Shown here one piece after another: positions 9,894 through 18,970 of a stretch of 59,880 nt of DNA (position 1 is its first letter; every line of letters begins with the position of its first letter). The position numbers and the translations under genes are program-made. The notes under the pieces were generated by a model. That model worked only from the letters and a program-made list of their open reading frames with translations, did no database searches and was not told where the DNA came from. The DNA is from Gandjariella thermophila. Its GTDB lineage: Bacteria > Actinomycetota > Actinomycetes > Mycobacteriales > Pseudonocardiaceae. The stretch is taken from assembly GCF_005405885.1 (NCBI RefSeq), contig NZ_BJFL01000032.1:1-59880 (forward strand), given 5' to 3'.

Positions 9894-11639
9894 TCACCAC
9901 GAGCGCAGCGTGGCGATGCGCTCCTCGAGTTGCTCCACGCTGGCCATCGCGGTGGGCGGTCCGCCGCAGTACTTGCGCAGCTCGCTGTGGATCACGCCGT
10001 GCGGCTTGCCCGTTCGGTGATGGTGCAGCGCGACCAGGGTGTTCAGCTCGCGGCGCAGCCCGGCCAGCCGCTCCTGCACGGACGCCGGGCGCGCCGGCGC
10101 CGCCGGGGCCGGTTCCGGCTCGGCCTGCTTCCGCCGGCTCGCCTCGGCGAGTTGCTGCTCCTGGCGCTGCCTTAACAGGGCCCGCACCTGCTCCGGTTCG
10201 AGCAGGCCGGGCAGGCCGAGGTAGTCCTGCTCCTCGGCGGACCCGGAGAAGGCCGCGGTGCCGAACGAGTTGCCGTCGTAGATGACCTGGTCCAGTTCGG
10301 CGGAGGCGCCCAGCGCGGTGAACGCGCGCTCCTCCTCGCCGGGCTCGTCCTTGGTGCGGTTGGCGTCGGCGAGCAGCTCGTCGTCCCAGCCGGCCTTCTC
10401 CCGGTGCGGTTTGCCGAGCACGTGGTTCCGCTGCGCCTCCAGCTCGCTGGCCAGCTGCAGCAGCACCGGCACGCTGGGCAGGAACACGCTGGCGGTCTCC
10501 CCGGCGGCGCGGGCACGGACGAACCGGCCGACGGCCTGGGCGAAGAACAGCGGGGTGGACGCGCTGGTCGCGTACACCCCGACGGCCAGCCGGGGCACGT
10601 CCACGCCCTCGCTGACCATCCGCACCGCGACCAGCCAGCGCTCGTCGGAGTCGGCGAACTCGGCGATCCGGTCCGAGGCCTTCGGGTCGTCGGAGAGCAC
10701 CACGACCGGCTCGTGCCCGGTGGTGCGCCGCAGGATCTGCGCGTATGCCTTGGCCGACTCGTGATCGGAGGCGATGACCAGCCCGCCGGCATCCGGCATG
10801 CCACCCGCGCGGAGCTGGGACAGCCGCACGTCGGCCGCGTGCAGCACGGCGGGGATCCACTCCCCCGCCGGGTCCAGCGCGGTGCGCCAGGCCCGCCCGG
10901 CCTGCTCGGCGGTCATCGGCTCGCCCAGCCGGGCGGAGAACTCCTCCCCGGCGCTGTTCCGCCAGCTCGCCTCGCCGGAGTAGGCAAGGAAGATCACCGG
11001 CCGGACCACGCCGTCGGCGAGCGCGTCGGCGTAGCCGTAGGAGTGGTCGGCGCGGCTGCGCAGCACACCCTCGCCGTCCGGTTCGTACTCCACGAAGGGG
11101 ATCGGGTTGTCATCGCTGCGGAACGGCGTGCCGGTCAGCGCCAGCCGCCGCACCGCCGGGGTGAACGCCTCGCGCACCGCCTCGCCCCAGGACTTGGCGT
11201 CGCCGGCGTGGTGGATCTCGTCCAGGATCACCAGGGTCCTGCGGTTCTCGGTACGGACCCGGTGCAGGCTGGGATGCGCGGCGACCTGCGCGTAGGTGAG
11301 GGCGACGCCGCGGAAGTCGCGCGAGGTGGCGCCGGTGGTGTTGCGGAAGTTCCCGTCGACGGGGATACCGTGCGCGGCCGCGGCCTGCGCCCACTGGTGC
11401 TTGAGGTGCTCGGTGGGGGTGACCACGGTGACCGCCTCGACGGTGCGGTCGGCCAGCAACTCGGCGGCCACCCGTAACCCGAACGCCGTCTTCCCGGCCC
11501 CGGGAGTGGCCGCGACAAGGAAGTCCTTCGGCCGCTTGGCCAGGTACTTGGTCAGCGCCCGGCGCTGCCAGGAGCGCAGCGGCCGGGACGCGGGGCTGGC
11601 CGTCGGTTCGGTCGGGGCCAGGGAGTCGGGCTGGGCCAC
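9894..11639 (-). CDS. DEAD/DEAH-box (SF2) helicase, SSL2-like
   Basis: 581 residues. Motif Q-like LRSWQRRALTKYL precedes Walker A ATPGAGKTAFG, motif II is LVILDEIHHAG (DEIH box) and motif III is LALTGTPFRSD. The C-terminal helicase domain has VRMVSEGVDVPRL (motif V) and FFAQAVGRFVRARA (motif VI, QxxGRxxR). The C-terminal ~100 residues are Ala/Glu/Gln-rich and probably coiled. The start is GTG 11639 after GGAGCGGAGAG; the open frame extends further upstream but antisense to the membrane-protein gene. It belongs to a conserved actinobacterial helicase family resembling XPB/RadD; substrate unknown. Confidence 0.88.
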   Translation of the reverse strand: MAQPDSLAPTEPTASPASRPLRSWQRRALTKYLAKRPKDFLVAATPGAGKTAFGLRVAAELLADRTVEAVTVVTPTEHLKHQWAQAAAAHGIPVDGNFRNTTGATSRDFRGVALTYAQVAAHPSLHRVRTENRRTLVILDEIHHAGDAKSWGEAVREAFTPAVRRLALTGTPFRSDDNPIPFVEYEPDGEGVLRSRADHSYGYADALADGVVRPVIFLAYSGEASWRNSAGEEFSARLGEPMTAEQAGRAWRTALDPAGEWIPAVLHAADVRLSQLRAGGMPDAGGLVIASDHESAKAYAQILRRTTGHEPVVVLSDDPKASDRIAEFADSDERWLVAVRMVSEGVDVPRLAVGVYATSASTPLFFAQAVGRFVRARAAGETASVFLPSVPVLLQLASELEAQRNHVLGKPHREKAGWDDELLADANRTKDEPGEEERAFTALGASAELDQVIYDGNSFGTAAFSGSAEEQDYLGLPGLLEPEQVRALLRQRQEQQLAEASRRKQAEPEPAPAAPARPASVQERLAGLRRELNTLVALHHHRTGKPHGVIHSELRKYCGGPPTAMASVEQLEERIATLRSW

Positions 11640-11888
11640 GGACTCTCCGCTCCTTCCTGGGACGCCACACCGGATGTCACGCACACGAACGCCCCCACCG
11701 CTGGGCTGCCGAGGGTGGCAGCGCCCGCGTTCGTCGCGGGTACCCGGTGAGGGCGGTGCTGCCCGCCGCCGCGCCCGGCGCGCCGGCGGGGACACCGAGC
11801 CTACCCGGTGCGACCCGCCCGCACCGCGCACGCCACGACATGTCGGCGGGATGTGGGACCCGTCGCACGCGCGGCCTCCGAATGCGAC

Positions 11889-13103
11889 ATGCTTGGCCCT
11901 GAGATGGGTGCGCAGCGTGACGAGTCGGGGTCGAGCACGCCGCCGAGTGGTGAGTCCACCACCCGGAGGCGCGCCCGCGACCTGGTCGTGCGCACCGTCC
12001 TGAAGGCCTGGGACGGGAACATCTTCTCCGAGGCCGCCGAGGCGGCGTTCTGGCAGACGCTGTCCCTGCCGCCGCTGCTGCTCGCGCTGCTCGGCTGCCT
12101 GGGCTTCGTGGGCGACTGGTTCGGCCCGGTGGTGGTGCACGCCGTCCAGGACCGGATCCTCGACTTCTCCCGCACGGTGTTCAGCCGCAACGTGGTCGAG
12201 CAGATCATCGCGCCGACCGTGGCGGACATCCTCACCAAGGCGCACAGCGAGATCATCTCGCTGGGCTTCATCATCTCGCTGTGGGCCGGGTCCTCGGCGA
12301 TCGCCTCGTTCGTGGACGCGATCACCGTCGCCTACGGCCAGTACGGGGTGCGGCATGCGGTGCTGCAGCGCTTCTTCGCGCTGGGCCTGTACCTGGTCGG
12401 GCTGATCGTCGCGGTGGTGGGTCTGCCGGTGCTGGCGCTCGGCCCCGGCCTGCTGCCCCGGGTGTTCCCGGACTCCTGGCAGCCCACGGTCGGCGTGCTG
12501 ATCGGCACGTTCTACTACCCGGCCACCGCGGTGCTGCTGGTCCTCGCGCTGGCCACGCTGTACAGGGTGGCGCTGCCGAGGAAGCTGCCCTGGCACCGGG
12601 GGCTGCCCGGGGCGGCGCTGGCCATGATCGTCTTCCTGCTGTCCAGCATCGGGCTGCGGCTCTACATCGGCTGGATCACCACCACCGGCTACACCTACGG
12701 CGCGCTGGCCACCCCGATCGCGTTCCTGCTGTTCACCTTCTTCATCGGGTTGGCGATCGTGATCGGCGCCCACTTCAACAGCGCGATCGAGGAGATGTGG
12801 CCGGCGAAGATGACCCGGCGGGAGCGCCGCAGGTGGCAGCGGCTGGAACGGGCCCGCGCCGCCCAGCGCGACCGTGCCGTCCGGGCGGTGCCGCCGCCCC
12901 GCGACCAGCCCACGCGGGAACGGCGCCCGGCGGAGGGCGCGGACGGCAGGACAGGCGACGAGCGGAACCGGACCGCGCCGGACGAGCCAGGCAACGAGCG
13001 CCGGGCGCCCTTACCCCCGGCAGGAGGCCGGCAGCCGACCGCTCCCGGCTCCGAGACACCGCCCTCGAACCACCGCGACCCAGGCCACCGGCCGCAACGC
13101 TGA
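11889..13103 (+). CDS. YihY/BrkB-family inner membrane protein
   Basis: About 404 residues: a polar N-terminus, about six hydrophobic segments (TLSLPPLLLALLGCLGF, IISLGFIISLWAG, FFALGLYLVGLIVAVVGLP, YYPATAVLLVLALATL, ALAMIVFLLSSIGL, IAFLLFTFFIGLAIVIG) and a long charged Arg/Pro-rich cytosolic tail (last ~90 residues). The motif AAFWQTLSLPPLLLALLG resembles the conserved start of the YihY/BrkB domain. Function unknown (misnamed ribonuclease BN in older annotation). ATG 11889 is chosen; ATG 11904 is an alternative and neither has a good ribosome site, so a leaderless message is possible. Confidence 0.8.
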   Translation: MLGPEMGAQRDESGSSTPPSGESTTRRRARDLVVRTVLKAWDGNIFSEAAEAAFWQTLSLPPLLLALLGCLGFVGDWFGPVVVHAVQDRILDFSRTVFSRNVVEQIIAPTVADILTKAHSEIISLGFIISLWAGSSAIASFVDAITVAYGQYGVRHAVLQRFFALGLYLVGLIVAVVGLPVLALGPGLLPRVFPDSWQPTVGVLIGTFYYPATAVLLVLALATLYRVALPRKLPWHRGLPGAALAMIVFLLSSIGLRLYIGWITTTGYTYGALATPIAFLLFTFFIGLAIVIGAHFNSAIEEMWPAKMTRRERRRWQRLERARAAQRDRAVRAVPPPRDQPTRERRPAEGADGRTGDERNRTAPDEPGNERRAPLPPAGGRQPTAPGSETPPSNHRDPGHRPQR

Positions 13104-13106
13104 AAG

Positions 13107-13150
13107 AGCTCAGTGCCTGGTCAACGCGTGCCGTGACCACGTCGCCGGGA
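13107..13150 (-). repeat. Dispersed intergenic repeat, copy E (half element)
   Basis: GAGCTCAGTGCCTGGTCAACGCG and the following CACGTCGCCGGG match the left end of copy A (AGCTCAGTGCCTGTTCCGG... CGCGTCGCCGGGG). It lies immediately behind the ancestral stop codon of the DUF3039 gene (13159-13161), again at the 3' end of a minus-strand gene. Confidence 0.5.
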
Positions 13151-13158
13151 TGCTCGGC

Positions 13159-13196
13159 TCAGCCGTCCCCGCCGCCCGGGGGCAGCATCTCGTAGA
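13159..13196 (-). pseudogene. Displaced original 3' end of the DUF3039 gene
   Basis: Read on the minus strand, this segment encodes YEMLPPGGGDG followed by TGA. It parallels the C-terminus YEMLPPGGDGDS of the intact DUF3039 gene at 23414-23674. It is the part of the host gene left behind when the integrative element inserted, and it marks the left chromosomal junction. Confidence 0.8.
13181..13196. repeat. attL core
   Basis: GGCAGCATCTCGTAGA, identical to the sequence at 23439-23454. It encodes, on the minus strand, part of the C-terminal YEMLP of the DUF3039 protein. The integrase gene lies about 280 bp to the right, as expected for tyrosine-recombinase elements. Confidence 0.85.
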
Positions 13197-13338
13197 AGCT
13201 CTTGCGCGCTTCCTCGGGCTTGGTTGATCAACGGCGCCGACCAGGCGAGATGCGCCCTCACCAGGAAGAACGCGCCCGCCACCGCGTTCGAGGGTCCGTC
13301 ACCGTCTGTGTCCGTCTGGCAGTGACGGGCAGCGTCCA

Positions 13339-13358
13339 CGGGACAGCCACGGGACAAG
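13339..13358. repeat. Candidate integrase arm-type site, left
   Basis: CGGGACAGCCACGGGACAAG, a 20-bp sequence repeated exactly at 23355-23374. Each contains two CGGGACA units. Both lie inside the element, about 143 bp and 65 bp from the respective cores, where arm-binding sites of a tyrosine integrase or excisionase would be. Confidence 0.55.
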
Positions 13359-13428
13359 TACAAAGCTCCTGACCTGCAGTAATGCCACCCGACGTCCGTC
13401 CAGCGTGCCCGGTGTCCCGAAACGGCGC

Positions 13429-13460
13429 AAGGCCCACGGGACGCGGAGTCCGTGGGCCTT
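13429..13460 (-). terminator. Hairpin terminator after integrase gene
   Basis: AAGGCCCACGG (13429-13439) and CCGTGGGCCTT (13450-13460) form a perfect 11-bp stem with a 10-nt loop, 20 nt past the int stop; the TT/AA at the ends adds a short T tract. Confidence 0.7.
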
Positions 13461-13479
13461 GCTCGCCACCGACACTGGA

Positions 13480-14844
13480 TCATTGGAGCGCATCGTCAAT
13501 CTTCCGGTTGATGTGCTCGCGCTGCCCGTCCATGCACTTCGCATAGACGTTGAGCAGCACGGCGACGGAGTGCCCCGCGCGAGCGGCAACCTCGGTGACC
13601 GGGACCCCGGCGTTGAGCCACGTTGACACCGCGGCATGGCGGAGGTCATACGGTCGCCGAGCGAGGGGTGACGCGGCCTGCTGGGGTGAGAGGCCGAGTA
13701 ACCGCGCGGCGTGCCACACACGGTGGTAGGCCGAGGCCGGGACCACTCCCCCGCGTGTCCCGGAGAACAGCCGGCCATCCGCCGCTGTCCCGTACCGGTC
13801 CAAGTGTTCCCGCAGGATCGCGACCAGGGCCGGGGGAATCGGGACCGGCCGGACCTCCCGGTCGGCCCGTCGCTTGAGCGAGCGCTGCTCGTGAACGGCA
13901 CCGTTGTTCGTGTACCTGCTGTTCGTGGCCGGCAGCGACCGCCAGAGCAGAAGCTCACCCCACCCTTCGCTCGGGAGGTCACAGTCCGCCTCGCCCAGGG
14001 CCAGTGCCTCAGCCGGACGCAGGCCCGCGTAGTACAAGCACGCGAAGAACCCGAGTAGCCGCCGACCCCGGTCCGGGTCCCGGGTACCGACATAGGTCAC
14101 TGCGGCGAGCAGTTGCCGCGCCTGGGCAGGGTTCACCACGACCCGTGGGTCCACCACGTCGGTGACATGCTCGCGCTGCACCTTCAGCCCGGCCAGCGGG
14201 TTCGCGTCGAGTAGGCCCGCCTCCACGACGTACTGAAGCAGCCCGTACGCATTCGCCCGCCGAGAACGCACCGTGGACGGAGCCGCCGACCGGCCGCGCG
14301 TGGTCAGGCTCAACGATCGAAGGAACTCGCGAGCAGTTGGCTTGTCCGTCAGGTCTGCCACCGGCCGTGACGCCGACTCCAACCAGTGCGCGGCCGCAGC
14401 CAAGTCGCCGGTCAACTCGCCGTCATCGCCCGACGGGGGCAGCAGCCGACTCACCAACAGGTGCCGCAGCACTGCGAACTCAGGCCCGCTGTCCGGATCG
14501 CGGACGAAGGCAGCAAGCGGCCCCGCCAGCGAGTCCACCACCGTCTTCCGGGTCGTCGGCGGAGCGTCCGCCCAGAGGCCGGCGACGTACTCACGTGCGA
14601 CATCCAGCAGGGTTCGGTCCGATTCCTCCCGGACCATCGACGCGGGTAGGCCAGTGTCCACGTCGAACGGTTCGCCCTTTCGGGCAGCCTGGATCAACTC
14701 AGAGCGCCGGCTGTTCGCCAGTGCTTTGGTCGCGTACCACTCCTGGTGCTCCCGGCCAGCCGTGATCCACCGCACGCCGTACGGGCGACGACGGTTCTTC
14801 TTGGTTTGAATCTCCCAAAAGCGCACGTTGTAGGTCAGGTTCAC
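13480..14844 (-). CDS. int: Site-specific tyrosine integrase of the AICE
   Basis: 454 residues. The N-terminal arm-binding part (about 1-70) and core-binding helical domain (about 75-225) precede a catalytic domain with Arg276 in YAGLRPAEALAL, Arg402 in RRPYDLRHAAVSTWL, His425 in ARAGHSVAVLL and the nucleophile Tyr434 in NVYAKCMDG. Box II has Tyr (YDLRH) where His is usual, a variation common in actinobacterial integrases. The GTG start overlaps the excisionase stop by 4 nt (GTGA), so the two are translationally coupled. It catalyses integration into, and with Xis excision from, the DUF3039 site. Confidence 0.93.
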   Translation of the reverse strand: MNLTYNVRFWEIQTKKNRRRPYGVRWITAGREHQEWYATKALANSRRSELIQAARKGEPFDVDTGLPASMVREESDRTLLDVAREYVAGLWADAPPTTRKTVVDSLAGPLAAFVRDPDSGPEFAVLRHLLVSRLLPPSGDDGELTGDLAAAAHWLESASRPVADLTDKPTAREFLRSLSLTTRGRSAAPSTVRSRRANAYGLLQYVVEAGLLDANPLAGLKVQREHVTDVVDPRVVVNPAQARQLLAAVTYVGTRDPDRGRRLLGFFACLYYAGLRPAEALALGEADCDLPSEGWGELLLWRSLPATNSRYTNNGAVHEQRSLKRRADREVRPVPIPPALVAILREHLDRYGTAADGRLFSGTRGGVVPASAYHRVWHAARLLGLSPQQAASPLARRPYDLRHAAVSTWLNAGVPVTEVAARAGHSVAVLLNVYAKCMDGQREHINRKIDDALQ

Positions 14845-15062
14845 GCGGCATCACTCCGCAGGCCATCCAGCCAGTTGAGGAAGTCACCGCGCCGAATCCG
14901 CAACTCGCCGTTGGGCAGCCGGAACGCCGGCGGAGCCACGCCGAGCTGGCGCCAGCGGTAGAAGGTGTCACGCGACACCGTGCCGCCCAACTCGTCCAGC
15001 ACCTCACGAACTGTCATCAACCGAGAGCGATCAACCGCCCACGGGCTTTCCTTCGCGCTCAT
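14841..15062 (-). CDS. xis: Excisionase / MerR-like helix-turn-helix protein
   Basis: 73 residues: MTVREVLDELGGTVSRDTFYRWRQLGVAPPAFRLPNGELRIRRGDFLNWLDGL. This is the winged-helix excisionase pattern (helix-turn-helix, then a beta wing with LPNGELRIRR, then a short helix). ATG follows GGGGGAGAG. It overlaps int by 4 nt and lies 14 nt after rep. Small proteins in this position in AICEs act as recombination directionality factors. Confidence 0.85.
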   Translation of the reverse strand: MSAKESPWAVDRSRLMTVREVLDELGGTVSRDTFYRWRQLGVAPPAFRLPNGELRIRRGDFLNWLDGLRSDAA

Positions 15063-15076
15063 CTCTCCCCCAGTGA

Positions 15077-16738
15077 TCACGCCGCATGTGGAATTGCCGA
15101 AACATCGGCGTCGTCCGGTGGCCCGGCAGCGGCGAGTAGCGCGCGGTCGTACTCGGCGCGCCACCGGATGCGTTCGGCGATCGCGTGCAGCAGCAGATGC
15201 GCCCGAGGCGGGACCTTCGGGTCTCCGGGTTGGACCTTGGTCCAGATCAACCGGGAGGTGTCCCGCTGCGGCTTGGCGATCCCTACGGCGGCGAGGGCGT
15301 CCAGGACGAACCGTTTGCGGTCGGCCTTGTGGTCGGCCAGCGTCTTGCCCGACCACTTCCGCGAGACGAGGACCCGCCGGCCGGGCAGGCCGAGGGTTTC
15401 CCTCCGGTGCGCGCGGCCTTTGCAGTGGCCCGGCGTCATCCGGGAGTGCGCGCCCCTGGGTTGGATGCCGTAGAGCAGCCAGACGGGGCAGCGTTCCGAG
15501 CACGGGGTGATGGCCAGTTCGGCGTGCAGCCGGTCCGCGTGCTGGTATTGGGCGGCGGTGTGCTGTTCGACCACCTCGCCGATGGACTTGGTGAGGTATT
15601 TGGTCAGGTAGCCGATGTGGCGGCCGGCTTCCTCGGTGCCGCCGAGGATGCCCTTGGAGTGCACCTGCGCCCCGAAGACGACCGTGTGGGCCGGCTCGTC
15701 GAGGTCGGCTACCGCGTCCTCCCACGCAGTCAACGCCTGCCGGATGTCCGGGTCCACGAAGGCGCGCCGCTCAGGGTCCCAGACGGGCATCCGGTCGCCG
15801 GAGTAGACCAGCTCGTCGTGCGCCGGCCACCACACCTGGTGGTAGGTGGCCGCGGTGACCTGGCGGATCACCTCGTGCGGGATCGACCCGCGCAGCGCGG
15901 TGTGCAGGTGGGGTGCGCCGCGGCGTTGGGGTTCGACGGCGGCGAAGTACTGCACGTCCCAACCGACAACCCGGCGGAGGTTCTGCCACCACCGATCCAC
16001 CAGCGAGGCGAAGTGCACCGCATCCCGGGCCGCCCGCCGATAGTCATAGCCGGCCGGATCGGCGGGTGTGCCGTCCTCGCGCACCCGCCCGTAGGAATCC
16101 AGAGTGAGGGTGACGAACATCGACGGCCGATACTTCCCGGCGTATTCGCGGCCGATGGTGCGCTGGGCCACTCGCCGCCGGGGCAGGTTCGGCGCGTCCT
16201 GCCGCCGACGCGTGGACCGCCGGGGCGGCCGGGTCGTCGGGGCGTCGGGGGAGGGCAGGTGGCCGCGGACGCCGAGTTGCCGAAGTTCCGCATCCGCCTC
16301 GCGGATGGCCTCCCGCAGCTCGTCGGCGTGCCCGGCTTCGCCGTCTCGTTCGGCCTGGCGGTAGAGCTTCACCAGGTCGGCCCGGTAGGCGACCATGGCC
16401 GTCTGTTCGGCGTTCGGCGGTTCCGGGGTGAAGTCGGGTTCCTCGGCCAGGTGCCAGCCCTCCCGGCATTGGGCGATCCGCAGCGCCCGCGCCTTCCGGG
16501 CACACGGCCCACAGACCGATTCGACCGTGGACCCGCAGGGCACGGCCACGTAGCGCACCTCGTAGGTGTCCGGGTCGGCCACCTCCATGGTGAACGGCCG
16601 CACACACACCCCGTGCAGCTCCGCCGCCGCCTTGGCCACGTCCAGGGCGAGGGGTTGGCGCATCCGCTCGGCCCGTGTCTGCCCGGCCACATCGCCGGGC
16701 AACGAGCCCACCACGGTTGGGGCAGCGGTGTTGGTCAT
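15077..16738 (-). CDS. repSA: Rolling-circle replication initiator (RepSA-like, HUH)
   Basis: 553 residues. A Cys cluster (C68, C76, C79, C91; CGSTVESVCGPC) suggests a zinc site near the N-terminus. Rep motif 1 is PSMFVTLTLDSYGRV (205-219), motif 2 is APHLHTALRG with the HUH pair at 277-279, and motif 3 is GRHIGYLTKYLTKSIGE with candidate catalytic Tyr377/Tyr381. This is the RepSA family of pSAM2-type elements: it nicks the double-strand origin and starts rolling-circle replication of the excised circle. The ATG overlaps the upstream gene's stop by 4 nt (ATGA). Confidence 0.9.
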   Translation of the reverse strand: MTNTAAPTVVGSLPGDVAGQTRAERMRQPLALDVAKAAAELHGVCVRPFTMEVADPDTYEVRYVAVPCGSTVESVCGPCARKARALRIAQCREGWHLAEEPDFTPEPPNAEQTAMVAYRADLVKLYRQAERDGEAGHADELREAIREADAELRQLGVRGHLPSPDAPTTRPPRRSTRRRQDAPNLPRRRVAQRTIGREYAGKYRPSMFVTLTLDSYGRVREDGTPADPAGYDYRRAARDAVHFASLVDRWWQNLRRVVGWDVQYFAAVEPQRRGAPHLHTALRGSIPHEVIRQVTAATYHQVWWPAHDELVYSGDRMPVWDPERRAFVDPDIRQALTAWEDAVADLDEPAHTVVFGAQVHSKGILGGTEEAGRHIGYLTKYLTKSIGEVVEQHTAAQYQHADRLHAELAITPCSERCPVWLLYGIQPRGAHSRMTPGHCKGRAHRRETLGLPGRRVLVSRKWSGKTLADHKADRKRFVLDALAAVGIAKPQRDTSRLIWTKVQPGDPKVPPRAHLLLHAIAERIRWRAEYDRALLAAAGPPDDADVSAIPHAA

Positions 16739-17142
16739 GCCGCCGCACCTCCCCACCGGCCGCGCAACCGGTCGAGCGGGAGCGCCTGGCGGTCGCCGGG
16801 TGCCAGGCCGGGGAAGATGGCCGGGTCATAGGCGACGGCGCCGTATATCCGCACCGCCACCGCAGCCGCAGCCCGGCCGTTGATCAGCAGGTGGACGCTG
16901 TTGCCGTGCGGCACCCGCCACGCTTCAGCCGTGCAGTCGGTGAGGGTGTCGGCCCAGGACAGCAGCCCCTCGGCCACGGCAGACAACCCCGTCTCGCCGA
17001 GCTGCACCGACACCAGGCCGTCGAAGACGTCCGCGCTGACGTTCACCGGCGCGGCCACCGGGTACGCGGCCAGGTGCGCCCGGATCACCTCCAACAAGGC
17101 CAGCATGTCCCGCATCCGCTGGCAGTGGGTGATCGTGGTCAT
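16735..17142 (-). CDS. Hypothetical AICE protein between tra and rep
   Basis: 135 residues, coupled on both sides by 4-nt ATGA overlaps with the tra and rep genes, so it is certainly translated with them. It starts MTTITHCQRMRDMLALLEV and has an Ala-rich middle (AAAAVAVRIYGAVAYDP) and a C-terminal LDRLRGRWGGAAA. No signal or membrane segment and no catalytic motif that I recognise. Position suggests a role in replication or transfer control. Confidence 0.7.
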   Translation of the reverse strand: MTTITHCQRMRDMLALLEVIRAHLAAYPVAAPVNVSADVFDGLVSVQLGETGLSAVAEGLLSWADTLTDCTAEAWRVPHGNSVHLLINGRAAAAVAVRIYGAVAYDPAIFPGLAPGDRQALPLDRLRGRWGGAAA

Positions 17143-18722
17143 GCCGCCGCACCCCCCTCGCTGGAGTCGGCCGACCCAGCCGGGAGAGCCAGTGCGTCGC
17201 TGGAATCGCCGGTGACGAAGGCTTCCAGTGCCTTGATCGTGTCGTCGGGCACCCAGCCCGCGCGGACCCGCAGCGGTTCGCGCACGCCCTCGCCCCAGAT
17301 GTAGCCGACCCCGGCTTCGGACTCGCCGATCCGGTTCGCCCAGGCTCCGCGCTCGTACGCGCCGTCCCCGAGCGCCATCCCCACGTGGGACTTGGCGGTG
17401 ACCCGCAGGCAGATCCGCCGGGGGAACAGCTCCCGCACCGGCACCGTGTCCTTGGTCGGCTCCTGCACATAGCCCCGCACGGTGAACCCGAGCGCCCGGC
17501 CCTGTGTGGTCAACAGCGCGACCCGTTCGGTAATGGCCTCGCGCGTCTTCCGGTCGGCGTACTTCGTGAGCGCGCCGATCTCGTCGAACTCCACGATCTC
17601 CAACGGGTGGTCCGGGGAGATCGGCACCGAGCGGACCCGGCCGGCGAACTTCGCTTTGCGCTTGTCCATGGCGTCGACCAGGTCGTCCAGCACGGCCAGG
17701 GCGTCGCGGCCGGTGACCGCGTAGCGGGTGAAGATGCGCCGGCCGTAGGCCATCTCCATCCCCTTCGGATCAATCCCCGACAGGCGCACCAAGCCGTCGC
17801 GGATGGCCGGGGCGATGGAGACCAGCGGGCACCACATCACCGAGTTCTTGCCCGCCCCCGTCGCCCCGGCGGTGAGGGTGTGACTGGCCGCCCCGGCCAG
17901 CGGCAGGTGCCAGGCCTGGCCGTACTCGGTGCGCCCGGCGAACGCCCGCCGCAGGTCCACCGCCGAGCCCGCTACGCCGGCCAGGTCGTCGAGGTCGAGG
18001 CAGGCCACCGGGTCGGCGAGCAGGTTGCGCCGCTGAAAGTCGATCGACACCACATCGGGTGCGATCTCGCGGACTTGGCAGCGGGTCACGCGCCGGGCCG
18101 AGGCGAGAGCGCGGGTGGCTTCGTCGTAGTCCTCCGGCTTCTGTCCCGGCACCAGCCGCACCCGCACCTCATCCCACGACGGGCCGGACCTGACGCCGAC
18201 GACCTTGGGCAGCCGCACGGCGGTCGCCGGCCGTTCCCGGCGAACCTTCCTGCGGCCCACCAGGTTGACCGTCACCATCAGTGGCGCGGTGTCCTCGGTG
18301 AAGGACAGGCCGCAGGCGTGCAGCCAACCAGGCAGCTTGGGGGCGTAGACGGTCCAGCGCTGCCACCACGACCGCAGCCGGTGGCCCGCCCACCGGTCGA
18401 ACGACACCACGTCGGCCCGCCACCACACGGCGAGCACCATCGCTACCGATCCGGCCGTAGCGGCGAGGGACGGCCAGCCGAGCCAGTGGCACCAAGCCCC
18501 GAGAACGACGGCTGTCCCGGTTGTACGCGGATGTGTGACGAGCTGGCGCACCAACCACATCACGCCCTTGAGCAGGAACCACAGGGCGAGGAAGACGACG
18601 GCGACAGACGCCAGGGCTTCGGCCAGGCTCAGCAGGGCACGGCCGATCTTGTGCAGAACCCAGATCACGACCGCCAGTGCGGCACCGCCGAGCAGCAGGA
18701 CGCCGAGGGTGTGTCCGTCCAT
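17139..18722 (-). CDS. tra: FtsK/SpoIIIE-like DNA translocase, conjugal transfer protein (TraSA/TraB type)
   Basis: About 527 residues. Two N-terminal hydrophobic stretches (about 5-60 and 68-102) anchor it in the membrane. The RecA-like motor has Walker A GATGAGKNS (286-294), with Asn where FtsK has Ser/Gly, and Walker B EIVEFDEIG (375-383). A C-terminal tail of ~60 residues may recognise clt repeats. Proteins of this class form hexameric pumps that move double-stranded DNA between mycelia and are sufficient for transfer in Streptomyces. ATG 18722 overlaps the stop of the upstream zinc-ribbon gene; an adjacent GTG at 18725 is possible. Confidence 0.9.
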   Translation of the reverse strand: MDGHTLGVLLLGGAALAVVIWVLHKIGRALLSLAEALASVAVVFLALWFLLKGVMWLVRQLVTHPRTTGTAVVLGAWCHWLGWPSLAATAGSVAMVLAVWWRADVVSFDRWAGHRLRSWWQRWTVYAPKLPGWLHACGLSFTEDTAPLMVTVNLVGRRKVRRERPATAVRLPKVVGVRSGPSWDEVRVRLVPGQKPEDYDEATRALASARRVTRCQVREIAPDVVSIDFQRRNLLADPVACLDLDDLAGVAGSAVDLRRAFAGRTEYGQAWHLPLAGAASHTLTAGATGAGKNSVMWCPLVSIAPAIRDGLVRLSGIDPKGMEMAYGRRIFTRYAVTGRDALAVLDDLVDAMDKRKAKFAGRVRSVPISPDHPLEIVEFDEIGALTKYADRKTREAITERVALLTTQGRALGFTVRGYVQEPTKDTVPVRELFPRRICLRVTAKSHVGMALGDGAYERGAWANRIGESEAGVGYIWGEGVREPLRVRAGWVPDDTIKALEAFVTGDSSDALALPAGSADSSEGGAAA

Positions 18723-18904
18723 CACCGCTCCGCTCCGACCAGGGCGACGGTGACCGTGACGAACACCAGCGGCAGCGCGCCGGCGCAGCGGTCACAGACG
18801 ACGGAGTTCGGCGCGAAGGTGCCGAACCGTTGGCACCGCGGGCAGCGGCGTGCCTTTCGGTGGGATGGGGTTGCGCTTGCCCCCGTACGAGGCTCTAGGC
18901 TCAT
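18722..18904 (-). CDS. Small zinc-ribbon protein with a C-terminal membrane segment
   Basis: 60 residues. CPRCQRFGTFAPNSVVCDRC forms a CxxC...CxxC zinc ribbon (about 22-41), followed by the hydrophobic ALPLVFVTVTVALVG. The stop overlaps the tra start, so it is co-translated with the transfer protein. Such small membrane proteins in the tra region of actinomycete elements often belong to the spread (Spd) functions; that role is inferred from position only. Confidence 0.65.
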   Translation of the reverse strand: MSLEPRTGASATPSHRKARRCPRCQRFGTFAPNSVVCDRCAGALPLVFVTVTVALVGAER

Positions 18905-18949
18905 CGCTGTTCACTCCGCATCGCGTGGTGGTGAACGGCGCAGAGGCGG

Positions 18950-18970
18950 CGGGTCCCAGCCAGCACCGCC
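18950..18970. repeat. Direct repeat, unit 1
   Basis: CGGGTCCCAGCCAGCACCGCC; the second copy at 19085-19107 differs only by two single-nt insertions. They lie 115 bp apart in a 215-bp gap (18905-19119) between small transfer-region genes. A 63-codon minus-strand frame (18911-19102) spans the gap but has no clear ribosome site and starts inside one repeat, so I did not call it. Confidence 0.6.

Noticed and set aside
9894-12773. 959-residue frame upstream of the helicase
   Set aside because: The upstream 380 codons are antisense to the BrkB-type gene; the helicase has its own GTG and ribosome site at 11639.
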